The position numbers and the translations under genes are program-made. This document shows positions 47,072-56,255 of a DNA stretch of 64,000 nucleotides, one piece after another. Below the pieces are notes generated by a model that saw only the letters and a program-made list of their open reading frames with translations, did not search any database and was not told the DNA's origin. This DNA is from Saccharolobus caldissimus. Lineage in GTDB: Archaea; Thermoproteota; Thermoprotei_A; Sulfolobales; Sulfolobaceae. Within the stretch, counting starts at the first letter, position 1. Every line of letters starts with the position of its first letter. The stretch lies in contig NZ_AP025226.1 of NCBI RefSeq assembly GCF_020886315.1, positions 894,001 to 958,000 of the forward strand. Reading direction: 5' to 3'.

Positions 47072-47611
47072 CTAACCTATTTCTATATTTTTAGTTGAAG
47101 TCTCAGCTTTACATATGTCTTTGGCCATTTTTTCTGGATCATCATAATATTTTATGCTGACTATTCTCCTATCGTCTATATAATTTGGAAAAGCTTTAGA
47201 AAAGTAATCTGTACTTAATCCAGTATTTGTTAGCGCATAAATTGGCTTACCCATTGCATACGCTATCATTATTTCTATTTCAGTACCTACACCACCTCCT
47301 AAAGAAACTAGTAAATCTCCTGATCTGACTAAAATGACGGATCTGCATCTAAATTCACAGCCCGATTTAATTGGTATTACCCCTTGAGGTAATTTAACAT
47401 TCTCTCGCTCTATAGGTAAAATAATTACTACTCTAATATTTTCTTTCAAAGCCTCATCTATTATAGTTTTCATTAATCCCCAATATCCTCCCAATAATAA
47501 TGTTGGATTACATAATTTGATATTTCTTACAAAAATTTGAGTTTTTTCTATTAACTTTTCATTGGGTTCCTCGCTGTGTGCAGCTATTGAGATTAACATA
47601 AGATAAAACAC
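47072..47611 (-). CDS. LOG-family (TIGR00725-like) nucleotide-binding protein
   Basis: 179 residues with a Rossmann-like fold. The family motif, usually PGGxGTxxE, appears as LGGGVGTEIEIMIAYAMGKP, and GGYWGLMKTIIDEALK forms the first nucleotide loop. LOG enzymes release free bases from nucleoside monophosphates (cytokinin activation in plants); the archaeal role is unknown. Convergent with pckG, four bases apart. Confidence 0.85.
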   Translation of the reverse strand: MFYLMLISIAAHSEEPNEKLIEKTQIFVRNIKLCNPTLLLGGYWGLMKTIIDEALKENIRVVIILPIERENVKLPQGVIPIKSGCEFRCRSVILVRSGDLLVSLGGGVGTEIEIMIAYAMGKPIYALTNTGLSTDYFSKAFPNYIDDRRIVSIKYYDDPEKMAKDICKAETSTKNIEIG

Positions 47612-48357
47612 TATACTTTCTGTTTTATTTTTTTATTAGATTATCTGAATATATTAAACTTTAATAATTGTTTTATTAGCAAGTCCCTTGTAACATTAAT
47701 TTTTAATATGTGAATTAATATAGATAAAGACATTTATATTTTAATTATGGTAGTTAATTATATATTTGTTATATAATGAAATCCTCTTCATAAGGTTAAA
47801 AGTAAATAAGGTTTCTATATACCTTACGAGTATGGAGATGATATCACCATTTATCTATAAAATCTATATATGTGGAAGATCCCATTAAATATTAACTAGC
47901 ATTCTTCTAAACTTAAAAAGATTTATAACTCAATCCGACACTGAAAGTATTTTTACCAAAAATGGGTTAAGGGTGGAAAGCCTCGCCAGCAGGGATTAAT
48001 AGTCCCCTTATACTTAAATACTTTTCCCCTTAAATTTCCTTTAATGGCTATGAGGTGTAAATTTCACAAAAGCTGAAGATTATATTAAGAATAAGTATGA
48101 GATTAATTAGATTAGAAATGTAAAATGATAAATATTCTCTCATATAGTTTATCTTGTTTCTAAAATTTTATAATAGAAATATTAAATTTTTAATTTAATA
48201 TATACAGATTAAGCTTATATAAATATTCTCCTCATTAATGTTTAATTCAAAGAAATTATTTGTGATTAAGTCTCTACTAATACATGTTAGAATTATAGAT
48301 TGTTAGATAAGTCCTAAAGATAGTAACACTTTTAAATTTACTAATTGATATTTTCAC
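47612..48357. other. Long intergenic region holding one small conserved block
   Basis: About 750 bases without a protein gene. Apart from the conserved RNA-like block at 47957-48020 it is plain AT-rich sequence; the last 40 bases are the promoter of the GntR gene. Confidence 0.45.
47957..48020 (-). ncRNA. Candidate tiny RNA with promoter, copy 1
   Basis: On the minus strand a TATA-like GTATTTAAGTATA (48008-48020) is followed after about 26 bases by GCTGGCGAGGCTTTCCACCC, then TTAACCCATTTTTGG with a T-run that could end transcription near 47957. The same layout recurs at 62041-62110 in plus orientation with about 75% identity. Between box and start, the arms GGGA/TCCC (here) and GGGG/CCCC (there) changed together. 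Predicted RNA about 35 bases; function unknown. Confidence 0.5.
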
Positions 48358-48996
48358 ATGTCATTATCACAAACGGCTTATGAGAAAATTCTCGATTACA
48401 TAATAACTGGCAAATATAAACCAGGTAGTATTTTGAAAGAGGAAGAATTAGCGTCTATCCTTAAAATAAGCAGGACTCCAATTAGAGAGGCCCTAGCTAA
48501 GTTAGAAAAAGAGGGAATAATTGTAAAAAACGGTAAGTCATATAGCGTAATACCATTAAGTCAGAGTGATATAGTACAGCTTTACGAAATTAGAATTCCT
48601 CTAGAGGCTGAAGCTGCAAAATTAGCTGCAAATAGAGCTACTGACGAGGAAATTAATAAGATTATAAAAATTTTAGATGATATTAAAAATACAAAAGAAA
48701 ATGATCCTTTAATATTAGCTAATCTTAACGGAGATTTACATAGAGCAATTGCAGAGGCTTCACATAATAAATATCTTGTAGATATTTTAGATAATATCAG
48801 AATTAAGTTAAAGATAGTAAGAGTTACATTATTTACTAGTTTCCAAAGAAAGGATGAGGAGCTAAAAGAGCATGAAGATATAGTGATTGCAATTAGAGAT
48901 AGGGATCAAGATAGAGCTTACAATATGATGAAAAGACATGAAGAAAATGTGTTAAATTATGTAAAACGAAACATTCTTCCGATACTTTTTAGATAA
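48358..48996 (+). CDS. GntR-family transcriptional regulator (FadR/FCD type)
   Basis: 212 residues. N-terminal winged helix with the family signature LKEEELASILKISRTPIREALAKLEKEGII; C-terminal all-helical FCD ligand domain with the metal/ligand His pattern (NGDLHRAIAEASHN ... EHEDIVIAI). GntR regulators are rarer in archaea than in bacteria. Probably senses an organic acid or acyl-CoA and controls the CitE-like lyase gene that starts 32 bases downstream. Leaderless start at 48358. Confidence 0.9.
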   Translation: MSLSQTAYEKILDYIITGKYKPGSILKEEELASILKISRTPIREALAKLEKEGIIVKNGKSYSVIPLSQSDIVQLYEIRIPLEAEAAKLAANRATDEEINKIIKILDDIKNTKENDPLILANLNGDLHRAIAEASHNKYLVDILDNIRIKLKIVRVTLFTSFQRKDEELKEHEDIVIAIRDRDQDRAYNMMKRHEENVLNYVKRNILPILFR

Positions 48997-49027
48997 AGTT
49001 TTATGTTTATCCTACTAATCTTATTTA

Positions 49028-49840
49028 ATGATAAGAAGATCTCAATTGTACGTTCCCTCTATTTCAGAAAAGATGATTAGAAAGTCAGTAGATTTAAGGG
49101 CAGATTCCATAATTTTCGACTTAGAAGACGCTGTCCCTCCAGAGGATAAGGAAAAGGCTAGGGAGTTATTAAGTAAATTGTTAAAGGAATTGGATTGGGG
49201 TAAAAGAGAATTATGTGTTAGGATAAATTCTTTACAGTTATCAGACTCCTTTAAGGATCTAGCTTTAATCTCTAGGGAGGATAAGATTAATTGTATAGTA
49301 GTTCCCAAAGCAGAAAATGAGCTCTCATTTTTATATAAGGCTACGGGCAAGGCGATAATCCCGCTAATAGAGACGGCTAAGGGTTTAATTAAGGCTGAGG
49401 AGATAGTTAGATCTGACGGTGTTGACGCAGTAAGTTACGGTGTAGCGGACTTATCATTATCCCTAGGGGGAGATTATAATTTTTACGAGAAAAATGAATA
49501 TGTGAAAACTTTTATAGTCGCTGTAGCTAAGGCTTACGATATAGATGCTATAGATAAGGTTTACTTTGATCTAAAGAATTTAGAGGGATTTAGAAGAGAA
49601 TGTGAAGAAGCTAAGAAATTAGGTTATGTAGGCAAACAAGTAATACATCCTTCTCAAATCGACATAGCAAATGAAGTATTCTCGCCCAGTAAGGAGGAAA
49701 TAGAATGGGCTAAGAGGGTCATAGAAGCATATGAAAACGCTAAAAAGGAAGGTAGAGGTGCAATAAGGTTAGATGATAAATTAGTGGATTACGTCCATTA
49801 TAAAATCGCAAAAAGAATAATACAGTTTCAGAATCTATAA
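49028..49840 (+). CDS. CitE-like (HpcH/HpaI) acyl-CoA lyase
   Basis: 270-residue TIM-barrel lyase of the citrate lyase beta / malyl-CoA lyase family. Conserved stretches: RSQLYVPSISEKMI, IIFDLEDAVPPEDKEKAR with the metal-binding acids, CVRINSL, VVPKAEN and LIETAKGLIKAEEI. Stand-alone members cleave 3-hydroxyacyl-CoA thioesters such as (S)-citramalyl-CoA or malyl-CoA; no citrate lyase alpha or gamma subunits are nearby, so true citrate lyase is unlikely. Follows the GntR gene and is probably under its control. Overlaps the convergent thioesterase gene by 13 bases. Confidence 0.87.
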   Translation: MIRRSQLYVPSISEKMIRKSVDLRADSIIFDLEDAVPPEDKEKARELLSKLLKELDWGKRELCVRINSLQLSDSFKDLALISREDKINCIVVPKAENELSFLYKATGKAIIPLIETAKGLIKAEEIVRSDGVDAVSYGVADLSLSLGGDYNFYEKNEYVKTFIVAVAKAYDIDAIDKVYFDLKNLEGFRRECEEAKKLGYVGKQVIHPSQIDIANEVFSPSKEEIEWAKRVIEAYENAKKEGRGAIRLDDKLVDYVHYKIAKRIIQFQNL

Positions 49841-50229
49841 ACAACCCACGTGCCTAAAGCCTTTGCACATAGATTTTTGTTCCTATCATATGCCCATACT
49901 TCTATTGTAACTATTCTTTTCCCTTCATTTATCACTTTAGCCTCAACTACGAAGGGCCCATCCTTCATGGGCTTTAAGAAATTTACTTTCAATTCTACTG
50001 TTACCTCGTCCTTAACGTTATCTAAAGATCTCGCAGCCATACTGCCAGCATAATCCATAGCTGAAAATATCACACCTCCGTGAAGTATACCGCCTATTCT
50101 CGTAAGTCTCTCATGGTAGTTAAACGTAAGTCTTGAATAACCTTTTTCTATCCTTTCAAATTTTATTCCTATAAAATTAAATATTTCCTCTTGTTTAAGC
50201 AATTCATTAAGTTCTTCAGCCGTTATCAT
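49828..50229 (-). CDS. PaaI-type thioesterase (hot-dog fold)
   Basis: 133 residues of a single hot-dog domain. The signature RIGGILHGGVIFSAMDYAGSMAA includes the HGG motif and the catalytic Asp/Gly region, and ELKVNFLKPMKDGPFVVEAKVINEGKRI forms the core strand pair. Hydrolyses acyl-CoA thioesters, often aromatic or medium-chain, to free CoA. Its neighbours on either side act on CoA compounds too. Confidence 0.9.
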   Translation of the reverse strand: MITAEELNELLKQEEIFNFIGIKFERIEKGYSRLTFNYHERLTRIGGILHGGVIFSAMDYAGSMAARSLDNVKDEVTVELKVNFLKPMKDGPFVVEAKVINEGKRIVTIEVWAYDRNKNLCAKALGTWVVYRF

Positions 50230-50317
50230 ATGGTGAATAAGGCGAGAAAAATTATAGGTTTAATCGTATAGAATAATGTTAAAAAGTCTTAAAAGTTAGG
50301 AAAAACTCTTAATTTTA

Positions 50318-50572
50318 ATGGGCTGGAAATTAAAGGATTTAAAGGGATTATCAGCACCGGTTAAGAATAAGATGTGTACAGTAGATGAGGCAGTAAGGCA
50401 ATTAAAGGATAAGTATGCTGTTGATGTTGAAACATTAACGAAAATAGCTACTGATGTTTTAGTGAAGTACCTTACTGAACATAAGATAAGTTTAGAAGAT
50501 ATATTTAAAAAATACAATATTAAAGAAATAAAAGAAATTGTAGAGGATATACTTAAATTAGCTGGCCAGTGA
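50318..50572 (+). CDS. Small helical protein of unknown function
   Basis: 84 residues beginning [19 protein letters not shown], then two helix-rich segments ([28 protein letters not shown]) and a charged end. Composition and leaderless-like start suggest a real gene. I do not recognise the family; helix spacing resembles small DNA-binding or dimerisation domains, which is not enough to assign one. Its end overlaps the convergent gene by 15 bases. Confidence 0.7.
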   Translation: MGWKLKDLKGLSAPVKNKMCTVDEAVRQLKDKYAVDVETLTKIATDVLVKYLTEHKISLEDIFKKYNIKEIKEIVEDILKLAGQ

Positions 50573-50959
50573 CTTCTGCAATCTTTTACCTAATTCTTTA
50601 AGAATTTCCTCATGCTCGGGAAATCTTTTCTGTATATATCGCGAGAATACTAACTCATCATTGATATAAACATCGAAAATTCCTTTATCCCCTTGTACTA
50701 ATTCTACATTAGCCTCTTCGAAGTACGACAATATATCTCTAGCCAAATTTAATGCTCTATCCATGTATTTGCAAGGTCTACAGTAAACTATTTTAACGTC
50801 TATTTTCTTATTCAAATCAGTTTGCGGTATATATTTTAACGGATTATTCTTAAACTCATTTAAACAGTCTTGAGAGCAAAAGTAATATGTTATTCCTCTA
50901 TAATTTATTTTAAATTGAGTTGTATTATCTACTTCCATCTTACATACTGGGTCTTGCAT
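50558..50959 (-). CDS. YHS domain fused to a SelW/Rdx-like thioredoxin-fold domain
   Basis: 133 residues in two parts. Residues 1-46 are a YHS metal-binding domain ([10 protein letters not shown] ... [19 protein letters not shown]) with three Cys. Residues 52-130 resemble the Rdx/SelW family: [23 protein letters not shown] contains the redox CxxC where SelW has CxxU, and [13 protein letters not shown] is the typical beta-hairpin. YHS domains often handle copper or iron-sulfur metals, so the fusion suggests metal-linked thiol redox. ATG at 50959 follows a TATA-like tract. Confidence 0.8.
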   Translation of the reverse strand: MQDPVCKMEVDNTTQFKINYRGITYYFCSQDCLNEFKNNPLKYIPQTDLNKKIDVKIVYCRPCKYMDRALNLARDILSYFEEANVELVQGDKGIFDVYINDELVFSRYIQKRFPEHEEILKELGKRLQKSLAS

Positions 50960-51014
50960 AAGTTGATAAACTAAACTAAGAAAATAAGTTTTTCCCTATA
51001 TGTTCAAAATTTCC

Positions 51015-51803
51015 CTATATAACAAATTTAAATGTAAATGAGAAATATGCACTTTCATCTGGTTCTAAAATTTTAAGCCCTAATCCATTGTGATAAGCAT
51101 CTGGTGCCCCACTCATTGGCTCTATTGCAACTGCACCTCTAACTCCAGTATAAACTTGGACAAATGGCATATTTCTCCTTATTATTTTTATTTTTGAATA
51201 TGATGAGTGTAACTCTATATTTCCGTTAACCAAGAAACAATCATCATAATCTGCATGTTCAAACTGAGATTTTATTAGTTCTCCAGTAGGAATTTTATTG
51301 AAGTTTATACATTTCTTAACTCCTTCTTTTTCAGTTATTATCTTCCAGTCATCTGATACTATAAAATAAGGATGAGCACCAACAGTTAGTGGAGCCCTTT
51401 TAGACCCTATGTTTTTAACATTAATTTTAACTCTTATTCCATGTTTAAATATCTTATAAGTAATTAAACAATCGAGTTTTGTGGGATAACCTTCGTGTTC
51501 TAGTTCATAATCTAGAGTTATACTATCCTCTCTTTTCTCCATTACCTTAAATTCCTTATCTAAGACTAGCCCGTGTATCGCGTTACCCTCCTTATTTTTA
51601 GGTAATACATATTTTATGCCTTCAAATGTATATTCGCCATTCTTTACTCTATTTGCAAAAGGTATTAAGATCGCCATTCCACCTCTTGTAGGTCTTTCAA
51701 GATTGCCCTTTAGTATTACATCTTTATCTCTAATTTTAAGTGAATAAAGATAAGCCCCTTTAGGTAATATTTCAGCTTCAGTATCCCCTTTCTTAATTCT
51801 CAC
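51015..51803 (-). CDS. Aldose 1-epimerase-like sugar mutarotase
   Basis: 262-residue beta-sandwich protein of the galactose mutarotase fold. Core motifs: RPTRGGMAILIPFANRVKNG, AIHGLVLDKEF with the catalytic His, LTVGAHPYFIVS with the second His, and a conserved Glu near the end (GLGLKILEPDESAYF). Interconverts alpha and beta forms of aldoses or phosphorylated sugars. Single gene with its own promoter above 51803. Confidence 0.89.
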   Translation of the reverse strand: MRIKKGDTEAEILPKGAYLYSLKIRDKDVILKGNLERPTRGGMAILIPFANRVKNGEYTFEGIKYVLPKNKEGNAIHGLVLDKEFKVMEKREDSITLDYELEHEGYPTKLDCLITYKIFKHGIRVKINVKNIGSKRAPLTVGAHPYFIVSDDWKIITEKEGVKKCINFNKIPTGELIKSQFEHADYDDCFLVNGNIELHSSYSKIKIIRRNMPFVQVYTGVRGAVAIEPMSGAPDAYHNGLGLKILEPDESAYFSFTFKFVI

Positions 51804-52213
51804 ATATCTTTATTCTAAGTTAATAATTAAATAAGCTATCTATATTACCTTAACGTTAAGCTATTACTAATAGCCTTTTACAATTCATGAAATATACTTC
51901 TTTATAGTAATTAAAAATATGAATAGTTAATAATTTCAGTATAGCTCTTTGCTGCATATTGTATAGGAAAAATCCCTTAGGTGATTTTTCCAAAAATATA
52001 AGTATGTAATCATAAAATATAAAATTTTAAATGAATTTGTGAAAAATTTTATTATTAGATCATTTATAATTAGTATTAAATATTATATAAAGTTTTTGTA
52101 AAGAGTGATATATGATTAGCTTTCCAGTAATGGTGTTTAATGAGTAAATTTTGCTTTACCTTTTTCCTAAATTTTGCTTTACAAATTAGCTTATAAGGTT
52201 ATAGAGTATTTTT
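51804..52213. other. Divergent promoter region with tandem GTAAA/TTTAC elements
   Basis: About 410 AT-rich bases. The only structure I see is the pair of operator-like repeats at 52145-52182 and a related TTTTTGTAAAGAG at about 52096-52108. Confidence 0.5.
52145..52182. promoter_or_regulatory. Two operator-like repeats upstream of the winged-helix gene
   Basis: TAAATTTTGCTTTAC occurs at 52145-52159 and again at 52168-52182, 23 bases apart (about two helical turns). The first is itself a weak inverted repeat, GTAAA-N6-TTTAC. They lie upstream of the TATA-like CTTATAAGG (52190-52198), a position that suits an activator or autoregulator. Confidence 0.55.
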
Positions 52214-53200
52214 ATGAATATGGCTGAAGATGTATTTGAAGCACTTTCCCATGAAATAAGAAGGAAAATAATACTATTACTGAATACACCGAAAACTTTC
52301 ACAGATTTACAAAGGGAAACTAATCTCGAAAGTTCAGCCTTAGCATTTCATTTAAAGAAACTGGGTAATCTCATTAAGAAGAATGAACAAGGATACTACG
52401 AACTTACAGATCTAGGTTGGAAAGCATATGAAATTATACAAGTACTAACACAATCTAATCAGAATATTAATATAAATAATCTAATAATAAATAATAAATC
52501 TAAGCCCAATTTATCCAGAAAATTATCAGAAAAAATTAATGGTGCTTTGGCAAACCTTTTAGGTGCTATAGGTGAAAGTATAGGAGAGGCTTTAAGTAAT
52601 ATAGATATAAAAGCTGAGGAAGTATTGGTGGAAGTTTATAATGGTCCTCTAAAAGTGCTTCCTAATTTGGAGGTAAATCTAGATGGAGGGATAGTTAAAA
52701 TTTCACAAGGAGAGCCATATGCGGTAATACGGTGTAAAAATAAAGAAGATCTAGAGATAAGCGAAATTAAAGATACGTTAGAAATAAATATGGATGGTTG
52801 CAAAGCTGATATTAATTATCCCCCTCTCAATAAGTTAGAAATAAATATAGATGGCGGTTTATTAAACGTTAATAATAACGCTCAAATCTTAGAAATAAAT
52901 ATAGATGGAGGTAGTGCAAAATTGAACGTAAGTTCATTAACAAAATCTTCGCTATCGATGGACGGAGGTATAATAAAGGGGACTTTAAGTTATGTAGGGC
53001 AAGGAAGCTTAGATGTTGACATCGATGGAGGATCTGTGAAGTTAGAGCTATGCTTACCTCAAGGGATAGGAATAATTGCTAACAATAAGATTAATGGAGG
53101 TAAAGTTGACGTTCCTACTATAATTGGAGAGAAAGGATTTATAACGGTAAATTCTTACGTTAATGGGGGTTTAGTATATATATCTAAGAGTAATTGCTAA
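52214..53200 (+). CDS. Winged-helix regulator fused to a DGG-repeat (beta-solenoid-like) domain
   Basis: 328 residues. Residues 1-75 form an ArsR-like winged helix (EDVFEALSHEIRRKIILLLN, TFTDLQRETNLESSALAFHL). A flexible Asn-rich linker (78-100) and a glycine-rich amphipathic helix (GALANLLGAIGESIGEAL) follow. Residues 140-320 contain at least seven short repeats of the type LEINIDGG, as in DUF4097-like solenoid domains. A DNA-binding domain with such a repeat domain is unusual. Two operator-like repeats lie upstream. Suggested role: a regulator that senses or assembles through the repeat domain; ligand unknown. Confidence 0.8.
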   Translation: MNMAEDVFEALSHEIRRKIILLLNTPKTFTDLQRETNLESSALAFHLKKLGNLIKKNEQGYYELTDLGWKAYEIIQVLTQSNQNININNLIINNKSKPNLSRKLSEKINGALANLLGAIGESIGEALSNIDIKAEEVLVEVYNGPLKVLPNLEVNLDGGIVKISQGEPYAVIRCKNKEDLEISEIKDTLEINMDGCKADINYPPLNKLEINIDGGLLNVNNNAQILEINIDGGSAKLNVSSLTKSSLSMDGGIIKGTLSYVGQGSLDVDIDGGSVKLELCLPQGIGIIANNKINGGKVDVPTIIGEKGFITVNSYVNGGLVYISKSNC

Positions 53201-53247
53201 AAAATTAATATTTATTTTTAGGAATAATATAAGTGAAATATAATTTT

Positions 53248-53589
53248 TTAAAATGTGAGTATTGTATATCCTTCATTTGCGAGCTTTACTATAACGTCGG
53301 CTCCTCTGCTTATTTCATCAAAATATACTAAATCTTCCTTGTTCACATTATAGTTCTTCATTGCCATTTCACACGCGTAAACTTTCACTGAATTCTTTTT
53401 TAAGCCGTCAATATTTTTCTGAATTATCTCTGCTAATTGGTTCTTCTTATTTAAAGCAGTAATTCCAGGACCTAGGAATACCATTTTAACGTCTTCTGCA
53501 CCCATCATCTTTAGTCCACTTGCGACATTTATTGCTGTATTTACGTTTAACTGATCTTGGGATTTAACAACTATGAGGAATTTAGCCAT
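53248..53589 (-). CDS. DsrE-family sulfur-relay-like protein
   Basis: 113 residues of the DsrE/YchN fold: MAKFLIVVKSQDQLNVNTAI, DVKMVFLGPGITAL and KKNSVKVYACEMAMKNYNVN. The Cys in YACEMAM sits where DsrE-like proteins hold the sulfur-carrying or metal-binding Cys. Such small proteins in Sulfolobales act with tetrathionate and persulfide chemistry; the partner genes (dsrE2, tusA, hdr) are not in this window. Single gene with a TATA-like tract upstream. Confidence 0.84.
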   Translation of the reverse strand: MAKFLIVVKSQDQLNVNTAINVASGLKMMGAEDVKMVFLGPGITALNKKNQLAEIIQKNIDGLKKNSVKVYACEMAMKNYNVNKEDLVYFDEISRGADVIVKLANEGYTILTF

Positions 53590-53751
53590 AATTAAAAACT
53601 AACTTATCAAAGTTTTAAAGTTAACTACTATAAAAATTTTTTATTATATCAATTATCGAAAATCATCTAGATATAAATATGTTTATAAAGATATACTTCG
53701 TTAAACTTTTTGGCAAAATTTTTAAATCTAGTAAGTTTGTCTTGAACAAGA

Positions 53752-55005
53752 ATGATAAAGTATAAGGACAAGAAGTGGATGTATCTAGTAATTCCATTTA
53801 ATGCATCAACTGGACCCTTATCAACACTAATTACGTTACAAATCATATCTTTAGGTGGAAACGCAATAAGTGTAGCATATGTAATATCATTAAGTAATGC
53901 AGTACTAATACCAGCCTCAATGATATGGGGGTTTATGGCAGATAGATTAGATAGAAAGAAACAAATCCTAATAAGTTTTGGAGGTACCGCGCTACCCCTA
54001 ATATTTATGCCCTTAGCTAATTCAATACCCCTAATAGCTCTTAACTACTCGTTAATAACGTTTATGAGTACTGCATCCAGTACTCCCTTTAATCTTCTAG
54101 TAATGGAGTCTGCTGAGAAAAAACATTGGGGACAATTATTTTCTAGGTTTTCATTTCTCTCATCTTTAGGAGTTTTAATAGGATTAATCGTATCAACATT
54201 TCTAGTTATAATATTAAGAATTTACGAAATCGAAGAGATATTAGGCCTTACAGTATTAGCTACATTAATAGCTGGATTAAAGATATTACCTAAGCCAATT
54301 GTAACATTTGAGAGGACTGCAATACTTCATCATAAGGAGTCTTTCTTAGCCAGAATGATACATTTACCCATGATGTTTCTTCACTTGCCAAATCTTCATA
54401 ATTTTAAGATGTTCTCTTTAAGGAGATTATTAAGAAAGCCTATCAATTACATACCATTACTATATATAGGAATAGTAATATTCTATATAAGTAGTGGTAT
54501 ATTCAATACAGTATATCCTGCAGGACTTTACATTAAAGGTTTAGATAAGGCTGAGGTTCTATCGGTAATAACAGTAGGCATGATATTTCAAATTTTAGGG
54601 TTTAGATTTGCCTCTAATCTACTTGAAAGTAGGGATGAGAAGAGGTTAGCATATATTTCGTTAATTTTGAGAGGATCCTCTTATATTATTCTAGGATTAT
54701 TTGCACAATTATTCCTAGGTATTCCAATATTAATATCTGGATTAATATTTTATCCCTTAGCTGCAGGTATAGCATTCTCGATATTTTACTCCTCGTCTAC
54801 TACCCTTATATTCAAAATAGTAGGTGAAAGGAGACAAGGAACGGGATTAGGAGTTTATAGTACAGTTGTAGGTTTATCAATGTTCTTAGGATCTCTACTT
54901 TCTGGTTATATTACTCATTTCATAAGTTATGGTATAGATTTTATAATAGCAGGGATATTATTGATTTTTGATTCATTTTTGTTTAGATATCTTGAAGAAG
55001 GTTAA
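53752..55005 (+). CDS. MFS transporter
   Basis: 417 residues, about 12 membrane segments. The first loop 2-3 motif is GFMADRLDRKKQIL, matching the family signature. The middle loop is long and His-rich (TAILHHKESFLARMIHLPMMFLHLPNLHN), which might bind metal or simply connect the halves. The C-half ends GERRQGTGLGVYSTVVGLSMFLGSLLSGYI. Starts at ATG 53752, close behind a TATA-like tract. Substrate unknown. Confidence 0.85.
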   Translation: MIKYKDKKWMYLVIPFNASTGPLSTLITLQIISLGGNAISVAYVISLSNAVLIPASMIWGFMADRLDRKKQILISFGGTALPLIFMPLANSIPLIALNYSLITFMSTASSTPFNLLVMESAEKKHWGQLFSRFSFLSSLGVLIGLIVSTFLVIILRIYEIEEILGLTVLATLIAGLKILPKPIVTFERTAILHHKESFLARMIHLPMMFLHLPNLHNFKMFSLRRLLRKPINYIPLLYIGIVIFYISSGIFNTVYPAGLYIKGLDKAEVLSVITVGMIFQILGFRFASNLLESRDEKRLAYISLILRGSSYIILGLFAQLFLGIPILISGLIFYPLAAGIAFSIFYSSSTTLIFKIVGERRQGTGLGVYSTVVGLSMFLGSLLSGYITHFISYGIDFIIAGILLIFDSFLFRYLEEG

Positions 55006-55094
55006 GAATTTATTTCTTAATTTATTTTTATAAAATTAATCTATATAAAATTTTTTACACATATATAAATTATTGGTAATTAAACGGTTTTCAT

Positions 55095-55305
55095 TGCAAT
55101 AGAAAGGGTGTGTATCAGAGTTCGGCCATCATCGTGATTAATAGTCATTTTTCGTGATTATTAGTCACTCGGTCTCATCACTCCTTTCCCCTACTCATGC
55201 CTAGATTAGGGAGTGTGGACTCTCAGCCACGACATGGGGAGTTTCATTGGGTGCCTTCCTCCACCTCACTACTGCTCATAGACTTCATTGTGGCACCCTC
55301 CAATG
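55095..55305 (-). ncRNA. Candidate structured RNA (about 210 bases)
   Basis: A GC-richer block in AT-rich surroundings. On the minus strand a TATA-like AATTTATAAATTTT (about 55322-55340) precedes a start near 55304 by about 26 bases. The RNA would hold several hairpins: GGTGCC/GGCACC around a 35-base loop near its 5' end, AATAGTCA/TGACTATT around CGAAAAA, and 5' AGGGTG with 3' CACCCT closing the ends. The frames are full of stops. I looked for signatures of SRP RNA and RNase P RNA and did not find them. The identity is unknown. Confidence 0.5.
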
Positions 55306-55538
55306 AAAAGTTAACGGAAAAATTTATAAATTTTGATAAACATCTACTATAGCTTAAGAGGGATTAAAGGTAATTAAAAATAACGAGTAGTTACGTAAAT
55401 GTATATCAGACAAGAGATTTCCATTTTAATTCTTGTTAATATTTTAATTATTTATGAAAAATTTATTAACATTATTAAAATCAAAATTTAATAAAGTTAT
55501 AAAATATGAGTGAAAAGCTAAAAGCGATAATATTAAGC

Positions 55539-55667
55539 TGCTTTGTGGATTAGTTTAAATTTCTTAGGTCTTAGACTAGAAGAAGTAAAATAAATTCTAA
55601 ATCTTGCGTTGAGTTAAAAGTTAGTTATACGTTCCTTTTGAGAAAAACTGAAGAATTCCACAAAGCA
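55539..55667. repeat. MITE-like element, copy 2 (129 bp)
   Basis: Inverted ends TGCTTTGTGGA (55539-55549) and TCCACAAAGCA (55657-55667), with an exact 9-base direct duplication ATATTAAGC on both sides (55530-55538 and 55668-55676). Its reverse complement matches the element at 19682-19808 from end to end, with gaps. No coding potential. The duplication shows it was inserted by a transposase; that enzyme is not recognisable in the window. Confidence 0.82.
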
Positions 55668-55791
55668 ATATTAAGCTATAAATAATCAAAAACTTGCAAA
55701 GGCATAGATGACGATATAGCTTCAACGTAAAAATGTATTCTTAATAGTCACGATACATTTATAACCCTTTACTTAAAATCTACATAATAGT

Positions 55792-55866
<75 letters not shown>

Positions 55867-55974
55867 TATTTTATAATAAATTGAAAGGAAATTCCTTCAA
55901 AGAGAACGAGCACGTGGGTAACGTTCGTGGAAAAATTGGGTAACATTTTAATACCAAGAATTGTATTATAAATT

Positions 55975-56255
55975 ATGCCAAATGTTGTAGATGTATCTAA
56001 GCTAACAAGAGAACAAAAAAGAGATTATTAGAGAAGGCTAAAGAAAAGTCAGGCACAAACAAACTCTGTGAAATTACTGGTAGAAGTAGAAAGCAAATTT
56101 ATTTGTATCTTCGTGGAATTGATGAACGTGGGAAAGAATTAGAGATACCAGACGAAGTTATGGAAAAAGTAATAAATTCACTACCGATCGATGAAATTTA
56201 TCAAGTTATACATGGATTTAACCCACGAGACGCTATCCAACTTGAGCAAAACTGA
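55975..56255 (+). pseudogene. N-terminal fragment of a tyrosine integrase
   Basis: Starts MPNVVDVSKLTREQKRD, loses one base near 56024, then continues in the next frame as LLEKAKEKSGTNKLCEITGR and PDEVMEKVINSLPIDEIYQV until a stop at 56253-56255. This resembles the N-terminal part of pNOB8/SSV-type archaeal integrases. It lies 110 bases behind tRNA-Thr, the usual position. The catalytic middle part is missing; the C-terminus lies at 57396-57683. Confidence 0.7.

Noticed and set aside
49042-49350. 102-codon minus-strand frame
   Set aside because: Complement of the CitE-like gene; a shadow.
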